Shown: piece after piece, positions 1 through 11,613 of the stretch
Layout of the letters: each line of letters opens with the position of its first letter
Position numbering within the stretch: position 1 is the first letter of the stretch
From: Sarcocystis neurona
Taxonomy: Eukaryota > Apicomplexa > Conoidasida > Eucoccidiorida > Sarcocystidae
DNA: 64,000 bases
Reading direction: 5' to 3'
NCBI GenBank assembly: GCA_000727475.1
Contig: KL647296.1
Span: 742,888-806,887 of the forward strand
Translations under genes and position numbers: made by a program
The notes under the pieces: model-generated
What the model saw: the letters and a program-made list of their open reading frames with translations, nothing else
What the model was told of the DNA's origin: nothing
Database searches by the model: none

Positions 1-1067
1 GTGTGCTTGAGACTCTTCCTCGTCGACAATATAAAGATGAACACAGAGAGAAAAAGAAAAAGAGAGGAAGACAGAGGGAAATGTGTAAACGGGTGTACAG
101 GGACGCTGTATGACTGCGCTCCTATACACGTAAATATCCATATATATATATATATATATATGTGTATGTAACACGGCTACCTGTGTGGATACGTATATGT
201 GTATATGTTGGAGGAAGACAGCTAGAGAAAGAGAGATGGGCAGACGGGCGTACAGGGCTGCGTCGTTGCTGAGCTCCTACATGTATATGACGCGGCTAGC
301 TGTCTCAATAGATTTTTGTCTATATTGAGGAAGAAGGACCCCACGCATGCGCTTTGGCGCAGCTGCTGCCTCCCGACATAAGAATAGGGGGGACGTGCCA
401 GCATGCAGAGAGATACGTACCGCGAGCTGCACGGCTAGCTGTACGGCTAGCTGTACGACTAGCTGTACGACTAGCTGTGCGACTAGCTGTGCGACTAGCT
501 GCACTTCCCCGCTAACTGCGTAATATGTATATCTTTCTGTACGTAGAGGGTGGCTGCAGGTGGACGGTAGTAGTGACCTCTGCTCGTCTTGAGGGGGTGG
601 AGAGGCGTAGCACCTACCGGCTGCCGGGAGGATTTTTTGCGGTGCTGCCTGGGGGCGTATGTGTGGGTGGGTGTCTAGGACGAAGGAGAAGAATTAATTT
701 CTTGGGAGATCACTTCTCTCTCTCTCTGTGTGTAAAGCGCCGTCTTCTTGTCTGCTCTGTGGCTCGCCCTGCTGTCCCAGCATTTTGGGCGTCAGTGAAG
801 AAAGAGAAGCTCGCGGCAGGCCTCTGTTCCTCCTCGTTTTTATTCTCGTTTTCGTCTGCATCTTCGTGCGGCCTTGTGCTGCTGTTGCTACTCTCGTGCT
901 GCTGCCGCTGCCGCTCGCCTACTGCTGTCGATGCTCTCCTGCTACGGGTGCTATTCTCCTACCGCTCTTGTTGCTCTCCTGCTGCTGCTGCCGCTCCCCT
1001 ACTGTTGCTGCTGTACTGCTGCTGTTATACTGCTGGTGCTGCGTGCGGGGTGATGCTTGGACTGCAG
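1..1067. other. Left-edge stretch without a supported gene
   Basis: The first kilobase holds (TA)n/TATG microsatellite around 140-210, a 12-bp minisatellite (separate entry), and a CTG/CCG-rich block from about 860 to 1060. The CTG block keeps several frames open on both strands, which is the usual artefact of triplet repeats. I see no start codon with a convincing protein behind it. If the SWR1-type gene downstream is complete, its N-terminal ATPase exons should lie here or further left, but I found no DEAH/DEGH or Walker-type motif. Confidence 0.5.
424..504. repeat. 12-bp minisatellite, about seven copies
   Basis: The unit ctagctgtacga is repeated head to tail with small changes (tacgg, tacga, tgcga). 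The repeat is tight and in constant 12-bp register, so it would encode a 4-residue period if translated, but nothing around it suggests coding. Confidence 0.85.
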
Positions 1068-1243
1068 GATTTCGCGAAGAGGAAGAGGCGTTTGAACAGC
1101 AGCTCGCATGCAGCAGCATCAGCAACGCGTGCCTCCCCCTGCTGCTGCTGCCCCCCTTTGGCGGCGCGGACTGCAGAGAGCTGCTCCTGCAGCAGTTCAT
1201 CTCTCCGTCGAGTCCCATCGTTACTACCCAAGTCTACCGTCCA
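1068..1243 (+). CDS. Candidate upstream exon of the SWR1-type gene
   Basis: A stop-free stretch starts after an acceptor (ctgcag at 1062-1067) and ends at a GTACGT donor (1244). It would encode about 58 residues beginning GFREEEEAFEQQLA, with a Leu/Pro-rich middle. Its end phase (0) fits the next candidate exon (1739-1822) and then the exon at 3523. I cannot match it to a conserved SNF2 motif; it would fall in the variable insertion that SWR1/INO80-class ATPases carry between the two RecA lobes. The same strand is CTG-rich just before it, so a chance open frame is possible. Confidence 0.3.
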
Positions 1244-1502
1244 GTACGTTTTCTCAAGAAATCTGTCCGAATATTACACGACTCTGCCTTACCGACCCCT
1301 CACATGCCCTCACGTACATAGATACCCACTATGTATATACATATATATTTGTATGTGTGCATGCGTGTGTATGTATGGGAGTGTATGTGGATATGTGTGT
1401 GTGTGTATGTGTCTCTCTCTCCTTCTCTCCATTAATATATTTGTATGTCTCTATCCCTGTGTGACCTACCTGAATCTCTTTTTGTTTGTCAATCAAACTT
1501 AA

Positions 1503-1690
1503 CATATATATATATATATATATGTACACGCCGATATGTATCTGTATCTATGTATGTCTGTATATATATATATATGTACACGCCGATATGTATCTGTATC
1601 TATGTATGTCTGTATATATATATATATATATGTACACGCCGATATGTATCTGTATCTACGTATGTCTGTATATATATATATATATATGTT
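1503..1690. repeat. Three-copy 52-56 bp tandem repeat with (TA)n spacers
   Basis: The unit begins tgtacacgccgatatgtatc and starts at 1523, 1575 and 1631. Copies are nearly identical apart from the length of the (TA)n spacer and one C/T change in the third. It lies in non-coding sequence upstream of the SWR1-type exons. Confidence 0.9.
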
Positions 1691-1738
1691 TATCAGTAGA
1701 CGCATGCGTAGGTGTTGCTCCCATGTAGACGTACAGAG

Positions 1739-1822
1739 TTGTGTGAACTGCTGTGGAAGTTGACTCGCGAACAGGAAGAGCAGCAGAAGTTTGGTCGTTG
1801 GACCCTAATAAAAGAAACGCAG
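1739..1822 (+). CDS. Candidate 28-codon exon of the SWR1-type gene
   Basis: The stretch is flanked by an AG acceptor at 1737-1738 and a CAG|GTGTAC donor. It encodes LCELLWKLTREQEEQQKFGR and eight more residues, a charged helix-like peptide with no CTG/CAG bias, unlike the surrounding shadows. It starts and ends in phase 0 and so joins in frame to the exon at 3523. Family placement is inferred only from position and phase; no SNF2 motif is visible in it. Confidence 0.35.
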
Positions 1823-3522
1823 GTGTACATGCGTGCACGCCCCCCCTCTCTGGCTGGTGTTTTCTATCAAAAGAAAGAAGCGACACGTAGATACGTCGCT
1901 GCCGAGGAAAGTGGGAAGGGTCGCCGGTTTCTTCGCGTTTCTCCGCAGAAAAGCGCTCTACAAGATGCCGGCCTTTCCCGCGTCCTCTCTGTCTCCGTGT
2001 GTACGTGCGTCTCTGTATGTGTGTGTCTACTCTCTACCACTCCATCTATATAAACCGAAATATATATATATATATATATATTTACATGGGTCTCTTATAC
2101 GTGCCCATATACACACGTAAATACGTGTACATTCCGCAGTGTATATATATATATATGAGTATGTATATATATATATATGAGTATGTGTGTATATGTGTAT
2201 GTGTTCTTCCTATAAGGTATACATATATGTTTTGTACATATACCTGTACGCATATATGTATATGAATAGGCTACGTATGCATGTGCGCACGTCAGTCTGT
2301 ACTTGTCGACGTATAGATACATACAGATATATATCTCTGACTCTGTCCCTTTCTCTCCCTATATATATATCGCGCAGAATAGGTAGCTGCAGAGATGTTC
2401 ATCTTGGCCAGGTTGTAGATATATATTGTGCGTGCGTATATGAAAGGGCTGCTTGTGTGTATTGGCACGCCAGTTTACCCACGAATGGATTTCCTGAGTT
2501 TTCGTCGTTGTTAGGGCGACGCTCTGATAAACATGCAAAGCAGCAGAGAGTCCCAACGCCTGTAAAGAAGTTTCATGTGTGTATGTGTGTGTGTGTGTGT
2601 GTTTTCTTTTTTTCTTCTCGCCTCCTAAATCTCCCACGGTCTCTCTGTCTGGCCTCAAAAGACTTCTGCGCCGCCCTGCCACATATACATATGTGTGTTT
2701 TTCTACCTTAAGGCGGGCACCCAGCACTTCACTGCGTCTTTATACATATAGCTGCAGGTCTACATTAGTGGGCCATGCATTGACACGCATATATAAATAG
2801 ATAAGTACAAGTACGTATATACATATATATATACATATGCACATGTATATATATATGTATATATTTATCTAGTATGTATGGGGACGTCAGCTCGTGTAGG
2901 TATTTGTGACGCATACGATTATTGCTGCTTTCCTCTCAAAGGTAACTACGCGTCTTCTAGTGTATGTATACATAGTTGTAGAACGCCCCTCCTTCTGAAC
3001 TATATATGGGTAGGGTACCTCGGTACAAACATATATGTATATGGATCGGTGTCTCTCTGCACGTGTGTATGTCTGTGAATGAGAGGTATAATATATATAT
3101 ATATATGTCTGAGGCCCCTCTGCATAGCCTTGTATATATATCTGTGTACTGCCCCACATACGTATCTAAGTACGTACATGTGTGTGTGTGTATGCGTCAT
3201 ATGTATATATTTGTAGTTCGTGTCTGCCTACATAAAATGTAGGTACGTTTGTGTGTGAAGAGATCCAGTATAGGTGTGCGTGTGTCTGCATACGAGTAGG
3301 TGGGCATATATGCGTTTGTGTGTGCATGCGTGGGTGCTGCGCGGGTATGTACGTGTCTGCGTATCCCCGGGGGAGGAGAGGGACACCCACCAGGGGTAGA
3401 TTCGTTTGTTAATCATGACGAGAGCTGTCTGTGCATGCACACGTGTGTACGTATATGAGGCCCTTTGCTTTTCTCGCTGTCTCTCTGTTTTGCGTGGCAC
3501 GTGTCTTCTGCCACAAAAACAG
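1823..3522. other. Microsatellite-rich intron-like stretch
   Basis: This is dominated by (TA)n, TATG and GTGT runs (2050-2350, 2810-3200). No stop-free segment looks like protein. If the small exon at 1739-1822 belongs to the SWR1-type gene, this is one long intron ending at the acceptor caaaaacag just before 3523. Confidence 0.5.
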
Positions 3523-4131
3523 GTGAAGACGAGTGAAGAGTTTCTGCAGCACTCCGACGCGCTGCGGCAGCTGACGCCCACCCCCGGCGAAGTTTTCGAG
3601 CGTCACCGCCAGCTGCTGCTCCGCTATACGTTGCTCTGCAGACCGCGCTGTCAACCCGGGCCTCCTCGTATCTAGTAAGGAAGATAGTGAACAGCCACCC
3701 CACACACAGAGCGGTCGAGACAACAGATAAAGGGAGGGCTGGGGTTTGCTGAACGGGTCTTGCCACCTGCACCGTGCGCCGCCTTTCGGATGGTCCCCCG
3801 CAGAAATATACATATGTGTATGTGCCTGCCTGCATGCGTCTGGGGCAGGGGGCTGGGTGGAGGGGGCACGACGCGCATTTCTCCACGTGTCGCTCGGACA
3901 GACAAGTAACTTTTCCTCTCCGTATACCTGTATACGTGTGTTTTTACACATGTGTGTGTGCGTGTGCATGCATGCGTGGGTGTATATACATAAGTGGATG
4001 CACAAGAGTATATATATGTACGCAGGGATGTGTATATTGATGCACGCGGTCATACGAAGATAAATAAACGTACGCACGCGCAGGCAGATCTCGCTGTATG
4101 TAAGCAGATACATATGTATAAATGCATGTAT

Positions 4132-4166
<35 letters not shown>

Positions 4167-7100
4167 TGTGTTGCAGTACATATATATAAATGTGTGTACA
4201 ACCGGTGGCATAGAGGCTCGGCAGTTGCGCCGTACCTGCGTTTTTTGCGCGCGGTGTCCAAGTGCATGTGCTTCTGGGTGCCGCTGGCGTTGCTGCCCGG
4301 GCGCGGTGCCGCTTCCTCGCCGAAGAAGGGACGCAAAGAAGGAGAGAGTCTGCCCACTCTCGCTTTCGTCGACGTGCGCGCATGCAGTCATCCTACCCGT
4401 TTTTTTGACGCCTTGGGCGTGTCAGCTTTTTCGCTGCGCCTTCTTGTGCTGCGGGTTTGCTGTCGTATGGCGCATGCAGCCTGTGCGGGCCCGGAGGTCT
4501 GCAGCAGCGCGAGGCGTCGCTGCACGCGTTTGCAGCAGCAGAAGCCGAAGCAGCTGCAGCAGCAGCGGAGCTGCACGAGGCCACCGAGAGGCAGCGACGC
4601 ATCTTCCCCCCGCGAGAGTCTCTTGAAAAAGACTGCGGAAAGCTCGTGGTGCTGGTACGTGCAGAATATTTGACGCTTCCTCTGTTCTCTTGCTGCTGTT
4701 CGAGGGACGCGAAAGGAGGAAAAGAAGTCCAGCAGTGCCTCGGGCATACCCGTCTTTGCATGCAAGCGGCGTGCAGCCGACGACGTGCTGCAGAGAAAGA
4801 GCTGTGGATAGAGAGAGAAAGCGATATAGGGGGAAGAACAAGTAGGGGGGAAAGGTACGACGAAGAAAGCAGGAAAAGACAGAAAGGACAAAAAGAACAA
4901 CGTCAACAAGAAGAAAACGGAGGGACAGGCGTAGATCCGTTTCGTGTCCCTGCCAGGTTGACGTGTGGCTCACCAGCACGCCACCTGCAGCCGCGCGCGC
5001 ACGCTGTCTTTCGCCTTTCTTTTCTTTGTTTCTCTTCCGCCTGCAGTAAAAGGTATCCACATGCGTGTCTATAGAGCTCCCCCTCCCATAGTTTTTCTCT
5101 TCTTTGCGAAAGAGACAGTGTTGTTCGGTTTTCCCTCCTCCACCGCCGATACACTTGTCTGGGTCGCTCTTGCATTCCTCCGGCAAGACAAGGGTGTGCG
5201 AGTTCTACAAGCTTTAACCCGAAGCGCAAGTGGCCGCATGCAGCCAGTGGTTCCACCTGCAGAACAGCCTGAAGACTTGCCGCTCGATCGCGCTGCGCCT
5301 GCGAGGCGTTGCAGTGTACGTACACCGGGCCGGAGAGTCTGTGTGTGTGTGTGTGTGTGTGTGTGCGTGCACGCGCGGTGTACGTACACCGGTGAAGCGA
5401 AGGCGCTGTTGCGTGCGGATGCGTGCCGGCACGCCGGGCGGGCGCAGTTGCGTTTGTGCTGTCAATACGTTTTTGCAGTAGGGGTCGCTGGGGTGTACGT
5501 ACACCTGCGTAGCGAGCGCTGAAGTGCGGTAGCGCTCGGAGTACCTCGCAGCGACGTGGGCGGGGTGTACGTACACCTGCGTGCACGGGGCTGTCGCGGA
5601 AGAGCTCGGACCGCATGCAGCGGCTTACGCACTGCGCGCTCGGTGCTGCGCCTCTGTGTCTCTACGTGCCTACAGGCGGAGCTTCTGTCGAAACTAAAAG
5701 CAGAAGGCCACCGCTGTCTGCTTTTCACGCAATTCAACAAAATGCTTGATGTGCTCGAATCGTGGATCAATTACAAAGGGTACACGTACGTCCGACTCGA
5801 TGGCAGCACCAAGGTGAGTCTCCTGCATGCACAACGCATGTGCTGCACATATGTACTGGCGACATTGCTAGCGTGTCCAACTGCGTGCGGCTCCTGCTGT
5901 CGCGGCACGCAATTTCTCTTGGCGAGTGCATGCAGCCGCGACGTGCTGCAGCCGCGTGTCGTTGCTATCCCAGTGCTGCTGCGGTAGACGACTGCATGGA
6001 TCTGCCCCCTGCAACTGCGTGCATCTACTCGAAGCGACTGCATGCAGTTAGTGCACGCCAGTGCGTGCGTCTCCTTTGCGCGACGGCGTGCAATTACTAC
6101 ATGTGATTGCATGCTTCTACTTTATGCGACCGCATGCATTTACTGCGTGATTGCATGCATGTAGCAACAACCGCATGCACGTACCCTCTGCAACTGCGTG
6201 GGCGTCTCTTTGCGCGTCCGTCCACTTCCACCGATAGCCTTCTAGTACTCCCTGCGACTGCGTGCACCTACTACTGCAGCAGTCAGTGCTGCAGTTCCTC
6301 CACGCGTGCGTCAACAGTCGAGCAGAGGAACTCTGCATGCGGTTGCATGCGCTGCAGCGTCCCTGCGAAGGGACTGGTTGCGCTGCCGGAGTGCGGCAGA
6401 CAGGCAATAGCAATTGCCACGCTTTCGAGGACGAAACTTTGCTGCAGCTTCTCCTCCGTGCGCGCGCTGGCGCCTCTGCGGGATGCAGCAGCAGTGTGCA
6501 GCTTCGTGTGTTTGCGCAGATGCAGAAATGCTGGTGCTGTTGTGCTTCCCGGGGACGCGGCACACCCCTGCTGCAGCTGTGAACCGGTGCATGCAGAACG
6601 TCGTGGTCCTCGTCCTCTGTTTCGTAGGGTGCAGACTCTGTGCTGCGTTGCTTGCTGCGGTATGCGTGCGGCGTACGTACACCGCAAACAGGTGGAACAG
6701 CGACAGCGGATTGTGACGCGCTTCAACGCCAACTCGCGCATTTTCCTTTTTATCTCTTCCACTCGGGCCGGAGGCGTGGGTCTCAATTTAACAGGAGCAG
6801 ACACCGTCATTTTCTACGATACCGACTGGAACCCTGCGATGGACCGCCAAGCGATGGATAGGTAGATTTGCTCTCGGCATGCCTGCGTCAGCCCAGACTG
6901 CATGCGCTTCGCGGTCTCTCTCTCCCGCTCTTTTTACATACATGTCTTCCGTATACAGCTATATATCTGCAACCGCATAGTTCCATGCGCGTCTCTCTTG
7001 TTTGTGGCTGTGTATGTGTGCGTCTGTGCCTGTGTCCCTCTCTCTGTCTCTCTCTATATATGTATATATATATATATATATATGTATGTGAGTGTGTGGT

Positions 7101-10100
7101 TTACATATATATATATATATACATGTATATACGTAGATGTGGATGTATGTCTATGTATGTGTACATCCGTACATAAGATTAGACAAGCACTTTCGATGGC
7201 TGGCGATGTGCAAGCATATGTGTATAGATAGATATATATGTGTAGAGTACGGCTGTAGACGTGTGTATCTCGGGGACATATATCAACGTGATGTACATAT
7301 CCGCACGGCCGCAGTCTCTCTGCTATTCACTGGAGTGTGTAGGTAGCACAAATGCGGCAGACATACATGTATGTATGTATATATATATATATCTATATAT
7401 ATATGTGTATGTATATATGTGAATATATACGTGTGTGTGTCCCTGTGGATATAAAGAGGTACTCGCAGCCGCGTGTGTGCGCGAGCGGGGTGCGCGGCGC
7501 CGGACAATTTCTGCTGACATGTGATTTTTTGGCTGCTGCTGTCTACATCCGCATGCAGCTTCCTGCTGCTGCTTAGGTCTTCGGGCTCTGCTGCAGCCCG
7601 CTTGCGGGGGTAACCACTGCTGTGCGAGCAGGAGAATTCCTAGCCGCTTGTTAATTCCGGCCGGCCTCTAGGTTTCTGCGTCTCTCTCTCTGCCGTTCTA
7701 CTGCTTCTTCGGCGTCTTCTTCGTCTTCCGCTCCATTTGCGGTTCAGCGTGTGCTGCAGCTTCTGCTGCTCTCCCGCCTCTGCCGCCGCGTGAACCCGTG
7801 CTGCTGCTACGACTACTACGTAGATGGGCACTATTCGTGTACCCGGGCTGCCGCCCGTCACGGGGCATCTGCCGGTGCATTTGTGTCTGCGGTTACTCTG
7901 CTGCTGCTTTCCGGCTTCTGCTGGCCTGCCTGGTTTCTGCTGCTGCTGCTGCGCGGAAGAATCGTTACTGCTGCTGGCTCCTGTCTTCTGCTGCCGCTGC
8001 GGAAACTGCGCTGCTGTGCTGCTGTCCGCTGCGGCCGCTGCTCCTGCGCGTCTCCTTGGTAAAGTGTTGGTGTGCTGCTCTCTGCTTTTATTGCTGTTGC
8101 GAAAAGTGTTGCTGTGTGCTGACTGGTGCTGCTGCTGCTGCGGAAAAAGCAATTGTGCCGCTGTCTGCTGCTGTTGCTGCTGCGAGAAATGTTGCTGTGC
8201 TGGTCTCTGCTGCTGCTGTTGCTGCTGCGGAAAATGCTGTTGTGCCGCTGTCTGCTGCTGTTGCTGCTGCTGCGGGAATTGCTACTGTGCTGGCATCTGC
8301 TGCTGCTGCTGTTGCTGCTGCTGTACTTCAGGTGTCACCGTATAGGCCAGACCCGAGACGTGCACGTCTATCGACTAATTACTGAACATTCTATAGAAGA
8401 AAATATTTGGCGCCGACAGCTGCAGAAGCGTCTTCTTGATGAAGTAGTAGTTGACCGGGGAATTTTCACTGCCGCTAATGCTGCTGCAGCAGACCACTCC
8501 AACTCGGCTGCTGCCACGCCTCTCCTGAGTGATGAAGAAGCTACGAAGGAATGGTTTGCAAGCTCTGATTCTCTGCGAGATCTTCTTGCCCCGCCGGTAA
8601 GTGCTTCCGTCTGCTGCTGCTGCGGCGCGACACGCAGGTGCTGCTGTGCTCTGACCGCTGCTCCTGCATCCTGCCGCTGCTTCTTCTGCTATTAGTTCTG
8701 CTGCTGCGGTGCTGCGGTTGTCCTGCTGCTGCCGCTCCTCCTGCGGCTGTCGTGGTCCTGCTGCTGCTGTTCCACTGCGGGTGCTGCTGCAATGTTGCTG
8801 CAGTGCTGCAACAGCTGCCATTTCTGTCGCCCCTACCTGGTTACTGTGACTGCTCTGCCTATGCGGGTGCTGGGCTGCTGCTGGCACGCGTCTCGTGCAG
8901 TGTGGCTGGTGTTGCTGCTCTGTTCGTGCTCCTACCACTGCTGCTGCTGCATCCTTGCTGCTGCCGCTGCTTCTGTTGTATCATTGCTGCTGCTGCTTCT
9001 GCTGCGTCAAGTTCCTGCTGGTGCTGCTACGTCCTTGCTGCTGCTGCTGCTGCATTCTTGCTGCTGCTGCTGCTGGTGCCACTGCAGGCATCTCGGTTGT
9101 GGTGCTCCAGCAATAGATGCTTCCCCATCGCTGCCGCTGCGGCGTGTGTTGCTGCCACACACCCGGTGGTGCCTCCGCTGCTTTACGAGTGCTGCTGCTG
9201 GGGATGTCTTGTGATTCCTTTGTTGCTGCGACTGTTGCTCGTCGTTTGCTGCTGCTGCTGCTGTGCTGGACGTACCGGTGGTGCTGCAGCTACTGATGCG
9301 CCTACTTGTGCCGCTTCTCCTGCTGGTCTTTCGTAGCTGCTATTGCTGCTGCCAGTGCTGTGCTCGCGCTGTTTGTCGCCGCTAGCGCTGCTGCGTGGTG
9401 TCTCCTCTCCCGGAGCAGTCCGCGCCGCTGCTGCTGCTGCTCTTGCTCCTGCTGCAGGAGGAAAGTCGCGCCAAAAGCGGGTACAAAGGCGACGTGTATG
9501 CGGACCGGGTGCTGCACGACGTCTCGGCACCGCAGGCGGAGGCTGCTGCTGGCGACGCCGCTCTCGCTGCTGCAGCAGCTAGGAGGCAGCGCGGCAGGGG
9601 GCGCCAGGGAGAATTCGAAGCAGCTGCTCGAGAAGTCGAAGACGTAGAAGATGTTGCTGCACTGCAGCAAACTGCAAAAGAAGAAAAACTGGCACAGGAA
9701 GCCATGCAGCGGGTATCTACCAGACTCCACCTACCTACCCATACACATATATGTAAATGAGTGTCCACATGTATGTATAGTCTTATACGTATACACATCG
9801 TACCAAGCACGTATATATATGTGCGTATATGCGTGTATGTGTATGTCTGCATCGCACGGCGAGGACGTGTACGTCCGTGTACATATATATATATATATAT
9901 GTATTATAGATATATGTGTATACTTGTGTATCTAGGGAGGCTTTTTGCAGGACTTCATCTTGCGATAAAGCAGCGTCTGTGGACGTGGTGGGTGGTGCAC
10001 CTGGTTCGCCTGTGAATGTCTGACGTTGCGTGGGTGTGCAGGATTTTAGCGAGAAGACAGAAGGAGCGGCGGGAGATATACGCGCTGCATTCGAAGAAAT

Positions 10101-11613
10101 GCCAGCGCTTGCTGCGTACTGCATTCGATACCTGGACGCGAACAAACCGGCGTCCCTCCTGCTGCAGGTGGAGCAGCTGAAGGTGAGTCCTGGGCGGAAA
10201 CAGGCGAGTCTGCGTATGTTCTTCCCGTCTTCCCTGCGTTGGCGTCTATCTCTACGTCTCTATTCGTGCATATATGCGTACGTATGTGTGGCAGACTTAC
10301 GCAGCTATTCGTGGTGATGTATATACGTAGACAGGGGCAGCGGTCTGCTATCGAGGACGTGCCACTTCGTCTGCGCGATGCTCGTATACGTGCGTCCATA
10401 CTTCTTTATGAAGATGGGCAGACGGACTCCAGCGATATTGCAGTACTCATATAGAAGCGGCCACACACACATGTGTGTATACCTATATGATGAGCACGTG
10501 GACTGTATATGTTGAGAAGCCTTGGCCGACTGGAGCAGCGCGGGGGCAGAGATCTGCAGATGAAGAAGAATGTGGAAGTGGCATCACGGCTGCATGCAAG
10601 GAGTTTGAGACCGGCGAATATACGACGGCGTGCAGTTTGCTGTGCATGTGTGTGGGCTATGTAGACTGCGTGAGGATCGATACGTGGCCATGTGTCTAGC
10701 TGCCCACACACACACACACACGCGTGGGTTTGATCATTTTCCTTCCTTCTCCTCTGTCCTTCTCTCTGCAGAAACTCCTGTGCATGCGTGGAGGTCAAAG
10801 TGTACTCACGTGTAATAACGCTTGAATGCGTGAGCTGCTGCGACGTGCGTTTCTACATATATGCGGCTGCAGGCAGACGGAGAGATGGACAGGTAGGTAG
10901 ACAGAGAGAGACCGGTAGATAGCTAGAGAGACAGAAACAGACATATATATATATACGTACATTTATATATATATATGTTTAAATATATGTATGTATATAC
11001 ATAGGTTTAAATGTATGTATGTATGTATATGTGCATGTATGTATAAATGTGTAGGTGTGTAAACATATGTGTATACGTATGTATATGTGGATGTTGGTGG
11101 TTTGGGATGCAGCTACGGGTGCAGGGGGAGGGAGGCGGGGACGAGGGCGAGGAAGACTCGCAGAGCAGCTGCAGCAGCCGCAGCAGCAGCAGCAGCGCTG
11201 CAGAGGAGGACGAGGAGGAAGAGGAGGAGGAGGGTGGAGAAGGTGACAGCGGAAGCGTGAGCGACCGAAGAAATCAGCAGCAGGCAGGCAGCGGCGCTGC
11301 AGGGCGGAAGGGCTCATCTGCAGCAGCAGGTGAGGAAGAAACCGACGAAGAAGGTGATGGAGACGAAGATGAAGACGACGACGAAGAGATGGGGTCCGGC
11401 AGCTGGAGCGAGTCCGAGCAGGAGACAGGAGGAGACGAAGAAGAGGAGGAGAGGGAAGACGACGAAGAAGAGCAGGACAAGATCGAAGAAGACACAGAAA
11501 AGCAGCGTGGTAAGGAGCAACCTTCCCACGCTGCGGCGACAGCAGCAGCGCCCCCCGACGACGTGGCAGCTGCTGCGGAAGGCGAACGGACCAAGAAGAA
11601 ACGACGGTTGTAA
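3523..11613 (+). CDS. SWR1/SRCAP-type SNF2 ATPase, helicase-C half and C-terminal tail
   Basis: SWR1-class ATPases exchange H2A for H2A.Z in nucleosomes. Exons read by eye, all phase-consistent: 3523-3674, 4480-4654, 5676-5813, 6692-6861, 8332-8596, 9458-9712, 10042-10182 and 11113-11613 (598 codons plus stop). Visible in order: RYTLLCRP linker, [19 protein letters not shown], the helicase-C start ([28 protein letters not shown]), [33 protein letters not shown] split by an intron from [15 protein letters not shown] (motif VI), and [15 protein letters not shown], which is closer to SWR1/SRCAP than INO80. A conserved [11 protein letters not shown] stretch and a CIRYLD motif (SWR1 C-terminal type) follow. 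The last exon is a Ser/Glu/Asp-rich tail ending in KKKRRL, an NLS-like end. The N-terminal ATPase lobe (motifs I-III) was not found and is probably left of this window. Introns reach 1.5 kb and are full of CTG repeats. A further small exon between 10182 and 11113 cannot be excluded. Confidence 0.88.
5313..5577. repeat. Four GGTGTACGTACACC palindromes in SWR1 intron
   Basis: Exact copies sit at 5377-5390, 5492-5505 and 5564-5577; a one-mismatch copy (A for the first G) is at 5313-5326. A fifth relative (GGCGTACGTACACC) is at 6670-6683, eight bases before the exon that starts at 6692. Flanks differ between copies but are GC-rich, often extending the palindrome by one or two G/C pairs. Spacing is irregular (115, 72 bp). 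The function is unknown; it could be a protein-binding palindrome or the core of a tiny dispersed element. Confidence 0.85.
5820..6320. repeat. Degenerate TGCATGC-centred repeat in SWR1 intron
   Basis: About a dozen loosely similar units of roughly 20-40 bp share the pattern GCGACTGCRTGCA followed by TYTACT. TGCATGCA or GTGCATGCA cores occur at about 5826, 5927, 6041, 6110, 6131, 6153 and 6174. TGCATGC is a known apicomplexan AP2-type and promoter word, but here it lies inside an intron (5814-6691) and behaves as a tandem repeat. Confidence 0.6.
7560..8331. repeat. CTG-rich tract ending at an SWR1 acceptor
   Basis: The sense strand is mostly (CTG)n with TTG and CGG variants. Between about 8090 and 8320 it resolves into a roughly 66-70 bp repeat (…ctgcggaaaatgctgttgtg…). 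The tract stops exactly at the cttcag acceptor of the exon beginning at 8332, so it supplies the pyrimidine-rich 3' splice region. The long leucine- and cysteine-rich open frames seen here are repeat artefacts. Confidence 0.8.
8597..9457. repeat. CTG-rich intron between SWR1 exons
   Basis: This intron begins with a GTAAGT donor and ends with ctgctgcag. Nearly all of it is CTG/TTG/CCG triplets in the sense strand, giving open frames in all three phases on both strands. There is no independent coding signal. Confidence 0.75.

Noticed and set aside
1503..1690. CRISPR-like array of three repeats
   Set aside because: The spacers are (TA)n of changing length, not unique sequence, and the genome is eukaryotic.
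7798..9336. Several 170-230 codon plus frames rich in Cys, Leu and Ala
   Set aside because: All three frames are open because of (CTG)n. The stretch lies between confirmed SWR1 exons with good splice sites.
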